The notes beneath the pieces were generated by a model. That model had not been told where the DNA came from and searched no databases. It saw only the letters and a list, made by a program, of their open reading frames with translations. From NCBI RefSeq assembly GCF_022828475.1, contig NZ_CP059557.1:992001-1056000 (forward strand): DNA of 64,000 bases, read 5' to 3'. The position numbers were made by a program, and so were the translations under genes. Position 1 is the first letter of the stretch, and every line of letters begins with the position of its first letter. This DNA is from Saccharopolyspora gloriosae (GTDB lineage Bacteria; Actinomycetota; Actinomycetes; Mycobacteriales; Pseudonocardiaceae). Shown here one piece after another: positions 27,685-36,186 of this stretch.

Positions 27685-28374
27685 ATGATCATCACCGAGC
27701 TGCTGGCCTGGCTGTCCGACTCGGACAACTGGTTCTCCTCCACGGGGCTGCTGGTGCAGACCCTGTGGCACCTGTACTACTGCGTGCTCTCGGTGCTGGT
27801 GGCCTCGATCATCGCGATGCCCATCGGGCTCTGGATCGGGCACACCGGGCGCGGCGGCGCCAGCGTCGTCGTGTTGAGTAACTCGATGCGCGCCCTGCCG
27901 ACTCTCGGCCTGGTCACCCTTTTTGTGCTGCTCGCGGGCATCGGTGAACTGCCCACCCTCGCCGGACTGGTGATCCTGGCGATTCCCGCGGTGCTCTCCG
28001 GCGCCTACGCCGGAGTGCAGAGCGTGCCGAAGGACGTGCGGGACGCGGCGAAAGGCATGGGCATGACGCCGCTGCAGCAGCTGTGGCAGGTGGAACTGCC
28101 GAATGCGGCGCCGCTGCTGTTCGGCGGGGTGCGCACCGCCATGCTGCAAGTGGTGGCCACCGCCTCCGTCGCCGCTTACGTGGGCCTCGGCGGGCTGGGC
28201 AGCATCCTGCTGGAAGGCATCAAGACCTACTCCTACGGCCAGACCCTCGCGGCGGCGTTGTTCATCGCGCTGCTCGCCGTCCTGCTCGACACGCTGCTGA
28301 GCAGGCTCTCGCGCATCCTCACCCCGCGGGGCATCCGGGTGGGACGCCCGGCGGCCGCCGCGAGCGACGCGTGA
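27685..28374 (+). CDS. osmoprotectant ABC transporter permease 2
   Basis: A 229-residue permease of the same family. It has NSMRALPTLGLVTLFVLLAGIGELPTLAG, an EAA loop (DVRDAAKGMGMTPLQQLWQVELPNAAP) and VAAYVGLGGLGSILLEGI near the C-terminus. It begins one base after the stop of the first permease, so translation is surely coupled. Confidence 0.9.
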   Translation: MIITELLAWLSDSDNWFSSTGLLVQTLWHLYYCVLSVLVASIIAMPIGLWIGHTGRGGASVVVLSNSMRALPTLGLVTLFVLLAGIGELPTLAGLVILAIPAVLSGAYAGVQSVPKDVRDAAKGMGMTPLQQLWQVELPNAAPLLFGGVRTAMLQVVATASVAAYVGLGGLGSILLEGIKTYSYGQTLAAALFIALLAVLLDTLLSRLSRILTPRGIRVGRPAAAASDA

Positions 28375-28414
28375 AGCGCCCGACCTTGTCACTGCTAAGG
28401 AAAAGAGAACGGCC

Positions 28415-29296
28415 GTGAAGCGATGGGGTGCGCTGGCTTTGGCCGGCTTGGCGTTGGCAGGGCTGACCGGCTGCGGCGGGGACCCGTTCCAAGCGGGCAA
28501 CGGAACGGACGGATCGCTGGTGGTCGGCTCCGCCGACTTCACCGAAAGCGAACTGGTCATGAACATCTACGTGGAGGCGTTGCGCGGCACCGGGGCAGAG
28601 GTGGAGACCAAACCGCGCATCGGATCCCGGGAGACCTACGTCAACGCGGTGGCGCAGGGCGAACTGTCGCTCATCCCGGACTACACCGGGAACCTGCTGC
28701 AGTACGTCGACGAGAAGGACCCGGCGACGGAGTCGCAGCAGGTTTACGACGCGCTCCGGCAGAAGCTCCCGCCGGGCCTGGACGTGCTGGAGCAGGCGCC
28801 CGCGGAGGATTCCGACGTGCTCACGGTGACGAAGGCGACCGCCGACACCGGGATCCGCTCGCTCACCGACCTCGGGCCGCGCTGCGGTGAGTTCGTCCTC
28901 GGCGCCCCCGCCGAATGGAAGACCAGGTGGGAACAGCGCATCGCCGAGGTCTACGGCTGCGAGTTCCGCGAGATCCGCAACCTCGAAGCGGGCACCGTGA
29001 CGGTGGACGCGCTGACCGGCGACACCGTGCAGGTCGCGAACCTGTTCACCACGTCCTCGCAGATCAGCGCGAACGCGCTGGTGCCGCTGGCGGACCCGAG
29101 CGACATGTTCCCGGCGCAGCACGTGGTGCCGCTGGCCGGCGAAGGCAAGCTCACCCCGGCGCAGGCCGACGTCGTCAACCGGGCGTCGCGGGCGCTGACC
29201 ACGGAGAAGCTCACCGAGCTCAACCGGCGCGTGGAGGTCGACAAGGCCAACCCGACCGACGTCGCGCGGGAGTTCATCGCCGAAGCGGGCCTGTGA
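28415..29296 (+). CDS. osmoprotectant-binding lipoprotein (OpuCC/ProX-like)
   Basis: A 293-residue extracytoplasmic lipoprotein. The signal peptide ends in LTGC, which becomes the lipidated Cys at residue 20. The mature part has the OpuAC-type fold: VVGSADFTESELVMNIYVEALRG, ELSLIPDYTGNLLQYV and a C-terminal helix DVAREFIAEAGL. It follows the permeases by 40 bases and completes the importer. The solute cannot be named from sequence; glycine betaine, choline or carnitine are known for the family. Confidence 0.9.
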   Translation: MKRWGALALAGLALAGLTGCGGDPFQAGNGTDGSLVVGSADFTESELVMNIYVEALRGTGAEVETKPRIGSRETYVNAVAQGELSLIPDYTGNLLQYVDEKDPATESQQVYDALRQKLPPGLDVLEQAPAEDSDVLTVTKATADTGIRSLTDLGPRCGEFVLGAPAEWKTRWEQRIAEVYGCEFREIRNLEAGTVTVDALTGDTVQVANLFTTSSQISANALVPLADPSDMFPAQHVVPLAGEGKLTPAQADVVNRASRALTTEKLTELNRRVEVDKANPTDVAREFIAEAGL

Positions 29297-29307
29297 GCCC
29301 TGGAACC

Positions 29308-29347
29308 GCACCGGTGGCCGTGTCCCGAGGGGCGCGGCCACCGGTGC
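29308..29347 (+). terminator. terminator of the osmoprotectant operon
   Basis: A perfect 12-bp inverted repeat, GCACCGGTGGCC with its complement around 16 bases, 11 bases after the binding-protein stop. Beyond it the sequence turns AT-rich (29350-29395), likely a promoter for the secreted-peptide locus. Confidence 0.78.
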
Positions 29348-29607
29348 ATTCATTGATCGAATTTTCCGATCAGAAAATATGATTCCCTTTCGGGGTCGCT
29401 CGTTGTCGCCGCATCGTGCGAGCAACCGGTCAACGCAGCGTGACACGTTCAGTCGAGGGGCTGTTCGTTGCCCACTTTGGCGCTACTGAAGCTGCTGTAG
29501 TCCGGGATCGGTGGGATGGTTTTCTGGCCGATCACCGAGAGGTTCCTGTATTGGACTTCGCCGGGAATCGGTTGAATCCGATTCAGCAACAACGAGGGGA
29601 ATTTCGC

Positions 29608-29874
29608 ATGCGTACTTCTACTCGCCTCCTTGGTGCGACGGCCGTCGCCGTGGCTCTGCTCGGTGCAGGTTCGACCGCGGCGTTCGCCGGCGGGGACGAT
29701 GACAAGCCGTCGATCACCAGCGAGTCCGGCGACGGCGGTGCCGGTGGTGCCGGTGGGATCGGCGTGAACGCGATCTGCGGGCTCGGCGTTCTGGGCTCGG
29801 GTGAGTGCTCTGCCGCCAACGGTGGCAACGGCGGAGACTCCGACTCCGAGACCGGCGTCGGCAACGAGGGCTGA
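29608..29874 (+). CDS. small secreted glycine-rich peptide, copy 1
   Basis: An 88-residue precursor. The signal peptide MRTSTRLLGATAVAVALLGAG ends at AFA, giving a mature part of about 61 residues. This begins GGDDDKPSITSESGDGG, is Gly/Ser/Asp-rich and acidic, and has two Cys nine residues apart (CGLGVLGSGEC) that could form a small disulfide loop. The ATG at 29608 has a GAGGGGAA site. A longer in-frame start exists, but the same leader in copy 2 is out of frame, which rules it out. I recognise no known family. Confidence 0.82.
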   Translation: MRTSTRLLGATAVAVALLGAGSTAAFAGGDDDKPSITSESGDGGAGGAGGIGVNAICGLGVLGSGECSAANGGNGGDSDSETGVGNEG

Positions 29875-29883
29875 TAGCCCGAA

Positions 29884-29938
29884 CTTTCCGCCGCGGGAAA
29901 GAAGTGCCCGGTCCCCTTATCGGAGGGGGCCGGGCACT
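29884..29938 (+). terminator. hairpins after secreted peptide 1
   Basis: A small hairpin, CTTTCC-N5-GGAAAG (29885-29901), is followed by a strong one pairing AGTGCCCGG (29903-29911) with CCGGGCACT (29930-29938). The same pair follows the second copy. Confidence 0.75.
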
Positions 29939-30253
29939 CTGCTGTGTTCATCTCTCCGTGTGATCGAGATCGGCGAAATGGATAAGTAGATCCCCGCCGG
30001 TGACGCTGAGTCGAGGAAATCGTTGGACAGGTGACCGATATGAACTCGGCGGCCACGGCCATTATCCAGATGCTGATCGACGCAGGGTGACACTTGCAAC
30101 TAAGGGGTTATTTGCGACCCACTTTAGCGCTACTGAAGATGCGGTAACCCGGTGCCGGTGCGATGGTTTTCTCGCCGATCACCGAGAAGTTCGAACCCCG
30201 GGCTTCACCGGGAATCGGTTGAATCCGATTCAGCAACAACGAGGGGAATTCCC

Positions 30254-30523
30254 ATGCGCACTTCTACTCGCCTCCTTGGTGCGACGGCCGTCGCCGTGGC
30301 TCTGCTCGGTGCCGGTTCCACCGCGGCGTTCGCCGGCGGGGACGACGAAAAGCCGTCGATCACCAGCGAGTCCGGCGACGGCGGTGCCGGCGGCGAAGGC
30401 GGCGTCGGCCTGAACCTGCTCTGCGGCATCGGCATTCTGGGTGAGGGCTCGTGCTCCGCCGGCGACGGTGGCACCGGCGGCGACACCGGCTCTGAGACCG
30501 GCGTCGGCAACACCGAGGGCTGA
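30254..30523 (+). CDS. small secreted glycine-rich peptide, copy 2
   Basis: An 89-residue precursor, nearly identical to its neighbour through the signal peptide and GGDDEKPSITSESGDGGAGG. The two Cys are again nine residues apart (CGIGILGEGSC), and the SETGVGN tail is kept. Changes lie mainly around the Cys loop and the Gly repeats. The pair probably has the same role, perhaps as alternative forms of a cell-surface or secreted peptide. No modification, export or immunity gene lies beside them. Confidence 0.82.
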   Translation: MRTSTRLLGATAVAVALLGAGSTAAFAGGDDEKPSITSESGDGGAGGEGGVGLNLLCGIGILGEGSCSAGDGGTGGDTGSETGVGNTEG

Positions 30524-30552
30524 TAGCCCGAACTTTCCGCCGCGGGAAAGAA

Positions 30553-30586
30553 GTGCCCGGTCCTCTTTTCGGAGGGGGCCGGGCAC
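30553..30586 (+). terminator. hairpin after secreted peptide 2
   Basis: GTGCCCGG (30553-30560) pairs with CCGGGCAC (30579-30586); it is the duplicate of the terminator after copy 1. Confidence 0.72.
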
Positions 30587-30660
30587 ATCGCTGTGTTCAT
30601 CTCTTCCACGTGATCGGAGAAATCGCGACTTCGGGCGATCTCAACGGATCTCCGTCGAAC

Positions 30661-31443
30661 TCAGCGGCGCCCGCCCATTCGACCGCTCAGGTCCTCGGCG
30701 GCCCGCCGAACCCGGGCGGCCAGCTCCGGCCAGGTCGCCCCGCAGTCCGCGCGCCCGCCCGGCTCGCACACGTGCCGGAACGTGAGGCTGATCGCCGCCG
30801 ACGGCCACTGGTCCGCGCCGAACACCGGGCAGGCCACCGACGCGAACTCACCGGTCACATGCCCGTCCTCCACGGCCCAGCCGAGGCGACGCTCCGCGGC
30901 CAAGGTGCGGCGCAGCTCCGGCAGCGTCCGCGGCCCCCGCCCGGTGCGACGGGCGAAACCGGTGGGGAACGACGCGCGCACCTGAGCCGCGGGCAGGTGC
31001 GCCAGCATCGCCCGGCCCGACGCGGTCAGGTGCGCGGGCAACCGCACCCCGACGTCGGTGATCAGCGTCTGCGGGCGAGACGGCCGCTCTTTGATCAGGT
31101 ACAGCAGTTCGCCTCCGTGCAGCACCCCGAGGTGCGCGGTGCAGTCCACCTGATCGACCAGCCTGCGCAGCACCGGACCCGCGAGCCGCTCCAGCGGATC
31201 ATGGCGCAGGTACGCGGAACCGAGCTCGAAAGCCGCGACGCCCAACGCGTACCGGTGCTCCTCGGGCAGCCGCACCACGAAGCCGGCGGCGGTGAGCTCC
31301 GCGAGCAAGTGGTAGGTCGACGAACGCGGCAGGTCCAGCTCGCGGGCCAGCGTCGCCGCCGACACCGGCCCGGCCCGGCCCGTCATCGCCGTCAGGATCG
31401 CCAGCCCGCGCCGCAACGCGGGCACCTCGCTGCTCGCACCCAT
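30661..31443 (-). CDS. IclR-family regulator of the hut cluster
   Basis: A 260-residue IclR-type transcription factor. The N-terminal winged helix (ALRRGLAILTAM, LARELDLPRSSTYHLLAELTAAGFV) binds DNA and the C-terminal effector domain ends in SAAISLTFRHVCEPG and AAEDLSG. It diverges from hutH across 93 bases, the usual position for a local regulator, so it probably controls histidine use in response to histidine, urocanate or a later intermediate. Activator or repressor cannot be decided from sequence. Confidence 0.9.
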   Translation of the reverse strand: MGASSEVPALRRGLAILTAMTGRAGPVSAATLARELDLPRSSTYHLLAELTAAGFVVRLPEEHRYALGVAAFELGSAYLRHDPLERLAGPVLRRLVDQVDCTAHLGVLHGGELLYLIKERPSRPQTLITDVGVRLPAHLTASGRAMLAHLPAAQVRASFPTGFARRTGRGPRTLPELRRTLAAERRLGWAVEDGHVTGEFASVACPVFGADQWPSAAISLTFRHVCEPGGRADCGATWPELAARVRRAAEDLSGRMGGRR

Positions 31444-31456
31444 ACCGGCCCCCGGA

Positions 31457-31472
31457 GTCTGGAATCTCAGAC
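31457..31472. promoter_or_regulatory. inverted repeat in the iclR-hutH intergenic region
   Basis: GTCTGGAATCTCAGAC has perfect 5-base arms around 6 bases. It is the clearest symmetric site between the divergent regulator and hutH, 14 bases upstream of the regulator start, and so a candidate operator. Confidence 0.4.
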
Positions 31473-31536
31473 GGATCCACCCTAACCGGGCTACTGCGTC
31501 GGGCCGCGCACGGTGTGACATGGAGGAATGCAACAG

Positions 31537-33069
31537 GTGCACAAGATCGAGGCGGGGACGCTGACCGTTCGCCAGGTCGTCGACATCGCCCGCGGCGGGG
31601 CGACGGTGGAACTGGACGCGGCCACCGAACGCGACATCGACGCCACCCGCAAGCACATCGACGCGCTCGCGGCCGCCGAAGAACCCACCTACGGGGTCTC
31701 CACCGGGTTCGGCGCGCTCGCGGTGCGCCACATCCCCGCTGATCGGCGCGCGGCGCTGCAGCAGTCCTTCGTGCGGTCCCACGCGGCCGGTGCGGGCTTC
31801 GCCGTCGAACCCGAAGTGGTGCGCGCGCTGATGTTGCTGCGGCTGCGCACGATCTCCACCGGCCGCACCGGCGCCCGCCTCGGCACCGCGCGCGCCCTGA
31901 CCGCGATGCTCAACGCGGGCATCGTGCCCGTGGTGCACGAATACGGCTCCCTGGGCTGCTCCGGTGACCTGGCTCCGCTGGCGGCCGTCGCGCTCGCGCT
32001 CACCGGCGAAGGCGACGTGCTCGCCCCCGACGGTTCGACGCGCCCGGCGGCGGACGCCCTCGCCGACGCGGGCATCGAACCGGTCGTGCTCGCCGAGAAG
32101 GAAGGGCTGTCGCTGACCAACGGCACCGACGGCATGCTCGGCATGCTGGTGCTGGCCCTGCACGACCTGACCGGCCTGCTGGAGATCGCCGACCTCACCG
32201 CGGCGATGAGCGTGGAAGCGCTGCTGGGCACCGATCGGGTCTTCGCCGCCGACCTGCAAGCGCTGCGCCCGCATCCCGGCCAAGCGCGCTCCGCGGCCCG
32301 CATCCACCGGTTGCTGGCCGGTTCCGGCATCGTCGCCAGCCACCGCGGACCGGACTGCACCCGGGTGCAGGACGCGTACTCGCTGCGCTGCGCCCCGCAA
32401 GTGCACGGATCGGCGGGCGACACCATCGAATTCGCCGAGACCGTGGCCGAACGGGAACTCGCCGCCGCCATCGACAACCCCGTCGTGCTCGACGACGGCC
32501 GCGTCGAATCCAACGGCAACTTCCACGGCGCCCCGCTGGCGCACGCCCTCGACTACCTGGCGATCCCGCCGGCCGACGTGGCGAGCATGGCCGAGCGGCG
32601 CACCGACCGGATGCTCGACGTAGCCCGCTCGCACGGGCTGCCCGCGTTCCTCGCCGACGATCCCGGCGTGGACTCCGGCCACATGATCGCGCACTACACG
32701 CAGGCCGGGGTCGTCGCCGAACTCAAACGCCTCGCCGTGCCCGCCTCCGTGGACTCCATCCCCACCAGCGCGATGCAGGAAGACCACGTGTCGATGGGCT
32801 GGGCGGCGGCCCGCAAGCTGCGTCGCGCCGTGGACGGGCTGCGCACCGTGCTGGCGGTCGAACTGCTCACCGCGGCCCGTGCCCTCGACCTGCGCGCCCC
32901 GCTCACACCCGCGCCCGCCACCGGCGCCGTGCGTGACCTGCTGCGCACCCGCGTCGCCGGACCGGGACCCGACGCCCACCTGGCGCCGCAGATCGCCGAA
33001 GCCGAAGCGCTGCTGCGCTCCGGTGCCGTGAACTCCACCGTGCAACACCACTTGGGAGGCCAGTCATGA
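31537..33069 (+). CDS. hutH: histidine ammonia-lyase
   Basis: A 510-residue enzyme that removes ammonia from L-histidine to give urocanate. It has [11 protein letters not shown] near the N-terminus, the active-site stretch [14 protein letters not shown] and the FHGAPLA and QEDHVSMG blocks. The MIO prosthetic group should form from Cys141-Ser142-Gly143, where most homologues have Ala-Ser-Gly. An ATG at 31528 directly abuts GGAGGA, too close for use; the GTG at 31537 has proper spacing. The stop overlaps hutU (ATGA). Confidence 0.95.
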   Translation: MHKIEAGTLTVRQVVDIARGGATVELDAATERDIDATRKHIDALAAAEEPTYGVSTGFGALAVRHIPADRRAALQQSFVRSHAAGAGFAVEPEVVRALMLLRLRTISTGRTGARLGTARALTAMLNAGIVPVVHEYGSLGCSGDLAPLAAVALALTGEGDVLAPDGSTRPAADALADAGIEPVVLAEKEGLSLTNGTDGMLGMLVLALHDLTGLLEIADLTAAMSVEALLGTDRVFAADLQALRPHPGQARSAARIHRLLAGSGIVASHRGPDCTRVQDAYSLRCAPQVHGSAGDTIEFAETVAERELAAAIDNPVVLDDGRVESNGNFHGAPLAHALDYLAIPPADVASMAERRTDRMLDVARSHGLPAFLADDPGVDSGHMIAHYTQAGVVAELKRLAVPASVDSIPTSAMQEDHVSMGWAAARKLRRAVDGLRTVLAVELLTAARALDLRAPLTPAPATGAVRDLLRTRVAGPGPDAHLAPQIAEAEALLRSGAVNSTVQHHLGGQS

Positions 33070-34715
33070 GTGCCGGAGCCCGGCCCGTGCGCGCAGCGCG
33101 CGGCACCACGTTGACCGCACGTTCCTGGAGCACCGAGGCTCCGCTGCGGATGCTGCAGAACAACCTCGACCCGGAAGTCGCCGAACGGCCCGAAGACCTC
33201 GTGGTCTACGGCGGAACGGGCCGCGCCGCGCGGAACTGGGCGAGCTACGACGCCATCGTCGCCGAACTGGGCGCCCTCGCCGAGGACGAGACCTTGCTGG
33301 TGCAGTCCGGTAAACCCGTCGGCGTGCTGCGCACCCACGAGTGGGCGCCGCGCGTGCTGCTGGCGAACTCGAACCTGGTGGGCAACTGGGCGAGCTGGCC
33401 GGAATACCGCAAGCTCGACGCGCTCGGACTCATGATGTACGGCCAGATGACCGCCGGTTCGTGGATCTACATCGGCACCCAGGGCATCCTGCAGGGCACC
33501 TATGAGACGTTCGCGGCCGTCGCCGCGAAACGCTTCGGCGGCAGCCTCGCGGGCACGTTGACGCTGACCGCCGGGCTCGGCGGCATGGGCGGCGCGCAAC
33601 CGCTGGCGGTGACCATGAACGAAGGAGCCGCGCTCGTCGTCGAATGCGATCCGGAGCGTGCGCGGCGGCGCGTGCGCCACGGCTACCTCGACGTGCTCGC
33701 CGACGACCTCGACGACGCCGTCGACCGGGCCGTCGCGGCGAAGAACCAGCGCCGGGCGGTGTCGATCGGCGTCATCGGCAACGCCTGCGAGGTGCTGCCC
33801 GAACTGCTGCGCCGCGGCCTGCCCGCTGACATCGTCACCGACCAGACCTCCGCCCACGACCCCCTGTCGTACCTGCCGCGCGGCGTAGAACTCGACGACT
33901 GGGCGGATTACGCGGCGAAGAAGCCCGACGAGTTCACCGCCCGCGCCCGCGACTCCATCGCCGAGCACGTCGAAGCCATGGTCGGATTCCTCGACGCGGG
34001 CGCCGAGGTCTTCGACTACGGCAATTCGCTGCGGGGCGAAGCGGCCGAAGCCGGCTACGCGCGGGCCTTCGACTACCCGGGGTTCGTGCCCGCCTACCTG
34101 CGTCCGCTGTTCTGCGAAGGCAAAGGGCCGTTCCGGTGGGCGGCGCTGTCCGGTGATCCGAAGGACATCGCGGCGACCGACCGGGCGATCCTCGAAGAGT
34201 TCGGCGAGGACGAACACCTTGCCCGCTGGATCCGGCTGGCAGGGGAGAAGGTCGCCTTCCAAGGGCTGCCGTCGCGGATCTGCTGGCTCGGCTACGGCGA
34301 ACGGCACCGGGCGGGGCTGCGGTTCAACGAACTCGTCGCCTCCGGAGAGGTCTCCGCGCCGCTGGTGCTGGGGCGCGACCACCTCGACAGCGGATCCGTC
34401 GCCTCGCCGTACCGGGAAACGGAGGGGATGGCCGACGGTTCCGACGCGGTCGCGGACTGGCCGCTGCTCAACGCGCTGGTCAACACCTCGTCCGGGGCGA
34501 CGTGGGTGTCGGTGCACCAAGGCGGCGGGGTCGGCATGGGGCGCTCGCTGCACGCCGGGCAGGTCACGGTCGCCGACGGCACCGAACTGGCCGCGCGCAA
34601 GCTGGAACGGGTCCTCACCAACGACCCCGGCACCGGAGTGCTGCGCCACGCCGACGCCGGTTACGACCGCGCCCGCCGAGTCGCCGACGAACGCGGCCTG
34701 CGCATTCCGATCTGA
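33066..34715 (+). CDS. hutU: urocanate hydratase
   Basis: A 549-residue NAD+-dependent enzyme that turns urocanate into 4-imidazolone-5-propionate. Family blocks include [58 protein letters not shown] and [20 protein letters not shown]. It overlaps hutH by four bases. A family B repeat follows 26 bases after the stop and separates it from the rest of the pathway genes. Confidence 0.96.
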   Translation: MSAGARPVRAARGTTLTARSWSTEAPLRMLQNNLDPEVAERPEDLVVYGGTGRAARNWASYDAIVAELGALAEDETLLVQSGKPVGVLRTHEWAPRVLLANSNLVGNWASWPEYRKLDALGLMMYGQMTAGSWIYIGTQGILQGTYETFAAVAAKRFGGSLAGTLTLTAGLGGMGGAQPLAVTMNEGAALVVECDPERARRRVRHGYLDVLADDLDDAVDRAVAAKNQRRAVSIGVIGNACEVLPELLRRGLPADIVTDQTSAHDPLSYLPRGVELDDWADYAAKKPDEFTARARDSIAEHVEAMVGFLDAGAEVFDYGNSLRGEAAEAGYARAFDYPGFVPAYLRPLFCEGKGPFRWAALSGDPKDIAATDRAILEEFGEDEHLARWIRLAGEKVAFQGLPSRICWLGYGERHRAGLRFNELVASGEVSAPLVLGRDHLDSGSVASPYRETEGMADGSDAVADWPLLNALVNTSSGATWVSVHQGGGVGMGRSLHAGQVTVADGTELAARKLERVLTNDPGTGVLRHADAGYDRARRVADERGLRIPI

Positions 34716-34741
34716 GGCCGACTTGAGTGGCGGGTCGGGCA

Positions 34742-34874
34742 GCGGAACCTCAGCTGCTCCCTCGCTGCGGGATCGATTTCCCGAGTGGCTCCGCCACGAG
34801 GGAAATCGCTGTCCTCGCGAGGAAGCAGCTGAGAACCCGCCGGTGGTCGCTGTTCATCGGCCTCGCCGCTGACA
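34742..34874 (+). repeat. family B repeat, copy 2
   Basis: The same two-stem layout as copy 1 at 25382: outer stem CTCAGCTGCTCCCTCGC (34749-34765) with 34817-34833 (one mismatch), inner stem GATTTCCC with GGGAAATC. Arm bases that differ from copy 1 mostly change on both sides, so pairing is kept. The tail CATCGGCCTCGCCGCTGACA ends the element. Confidence 0.85.
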
Positions 34875-34986
34875 GGACCAGGACTGGAAGATCATTCTGT
34901 GGTGGTTCTTGAGAGCGCTGAGGTTCGCGACCCTGAGCAGGACGAGAGCAGAGGCAGCCGGCGGGATCGTGCGGGAGGAGAACCGG

Positions 34987-36186
34987 ATGGGCACCAGTGC
35001 GCTGTTGGCGCAGATCGACCAGGTGGGGCGGGATCGGCGACGCGGGGGCTACTCGCGGCACGTGTTCGACGGCGGTGAGCGGGAACTGCGGGAATGGTTC
35101 ACCGAGCAGGCGCGGGCGCGCGGCCTCGACGTGCACACCGATCGCAACGCGAACCTGTGGGCGTGGTGGGGCGAACCGGACGATCAGGCGATCGTCACCG
35201 GCAGCCACCTCGACTCGGTGCCGGGTGGCGGTGCGTTCGACGGCCCGCTCGGTGTCGCCGCCGCGCTGAGCGCCGTGGAATCGTTGCGCGCCAGTGGTTT
35301 TCGGCCGCGGCGCCCGATCGCGATCGTGGTGTTCGCCGAGGAGGAAGGCGGTCGGTTCGGGGTGCCGTGCCTGGGTTCGCGACTGCTCAGCGGGACGATC
35401 ACCCGGGACGCGGCGTGCGCGTTGCGCGACCCAGACGGGGTGACGTTCGCCGAGGCGTTGCGCGACTCAGGCGGTGACCCGGAGCGGGCGGGCGCGGACG
35501 AGGCGGCGCTGCGCCGCATCGGGCGGTTCGTGGAACTGCACGTGGAACAGGGCCGCGGCCTGGTGGACCTGGCGCGTCCGGTGGCCGTCGCCTCCTCCAT
35601 CCTCGCGCACGGCCGGTGGCGATTTCGCTTCCGCGGCCAGGGAAATCACGCCGGAGCGACGCTGCTCGCCGACCGCCGCGACCCGATGCTGCCCGCCGCG
35701 CGCGCGGTGCTCGCCGCCAGGGAGAGCGCCGCCGCGCGGGATCAGGCGCGTGCCACCGTCGGCAGGCTCGTGCCCAACCCGGGCGGAACCAATGTCATCG
35801 CGTCCACAGTGGACATGTGGTTGGACGCGAGATCCCCCGCGGAAGCGGCCACCCGATCACTCGTGGCGGAACTGTCCGAGCGGGCCGCCGAATACGCCCG
35901 CGACGAAGGCTGCGAAGTCGAAGTCACCGAGGAGTCCTACAGCGGCACCGTGCACTTCGACTCCGCACTGCGCGACGAACTGTGCACGGCGCTTGACGAC
36001 GCGCCGGCGCTGGCCACCGGTGCCGGACACGACGCGGGGGTGCTCTCCGCACGCGTCCCAGCCTCGATGCTGTTCGTCCGCAACCCCACCGGCATCAGCC
36101 ACGCGCCCGACGAACACGCCGAACCAGCCGACTGCGACGCGGGCGGAGCCGCACTCGCCGACGTGCTCCGGAGGTGGGCCGCATGA
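34987..36186 (+). CDS. M20-family amidohydrolase in the hut cluster (allantoate amidohydrolase-like)
   Basis: A 399-residue zinc hydrolase of the allantoate amidohydrolase/N-carbamoyl-amino-acid amidase group. Metal ligands appear in TGSHLDSVPGGGAFDGPLG, FAEEEGGRFGVPCLGS, ELHVEQG and NPTGISHAPDEHA; GNHAGATLLADRRDP is the family dimer/substrate loop. The ATG at 34987 has GGGAGGAG. It overlaps hutF (ATGA). Sitting between hutU and hutF, and with no HutG in view, it most likely hydrolyses N-formyl-glutamate or formimino-glutamate rather than allantoate; that is inference from context. Confidence 0.85.
   Translation: MGTSALLAQIDQVGRDRRRGGYSRHVFDGGERELREWFTEQARARGLDVHTDRNANLWAWWGEPDDQAIVTGSHLDSVPGGGAFDGPLGVAAALSAVESLRASGFRPRRPIAIVVFAEEEGGRFGVPCLGSRLLSGTITRDAACALRDPDGVTFAEALRDSGGDPERAGADEAALRRIGRFVELHVEQGRGLVDLARPVAVASSILAHGRWRFRFRGQGNHAGATLLADRRDPMLPAARAVLAARESAAARDQARATVGRLVPNPGGTNVIASTVDMWLDARSPAEAATRSLVAELSERAAEYARDEGCEVEVTEESYSGTVHFDSALRDELCTALDDAPALATGAGHDAGVLSARVPASMLFVRNPTGISHAPDEHAEPADCDAGGAALADVLRRWAA

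Larger units (their letters stand above)
29455..29965 (+). repeat. tandem duplication, unit 1 (leader, peptide gene, terminator)
   Basis: Unit 1 of a direct duplication; unit 2 is at 30102-30617. The match covers a leader of about 150 bases, the whole small gene and its terminator. The leader holds conserved blocks CACTTTGGCGCTACTGAAG and GGTTTTCTGGCCGATCACCG and the inverted repeat GAATCGG-N6-CCGATTC (29565-29584), just before the ribosome site. Confidence 0.85.
30102..30617 (+). repeat. tandem duplication, unit 2
   Basis: Second unit, offset by 647 bases from unit 1 in the leader and 646 in the gene, so one base differs just before the ATG. The leader inverted repeat GAATCGG-N6-CCGATTC recurs at 30212-30231. 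Confidence 0.85.

Noticed and set aside
29416-29874. Longer 152-residue form of secreted peptide 1
   Set aside because: The duplicated leader in copy 2 is out of frame with its gene, and a signal peptide begins at the internal ATG.
30661-33051. 796-codon minus-strand open frame opposite hutH and through the IclR gene
   Set aside because: Only the portion from the ATG at 31443 encodes a recognisable protein, the IclR regulator.
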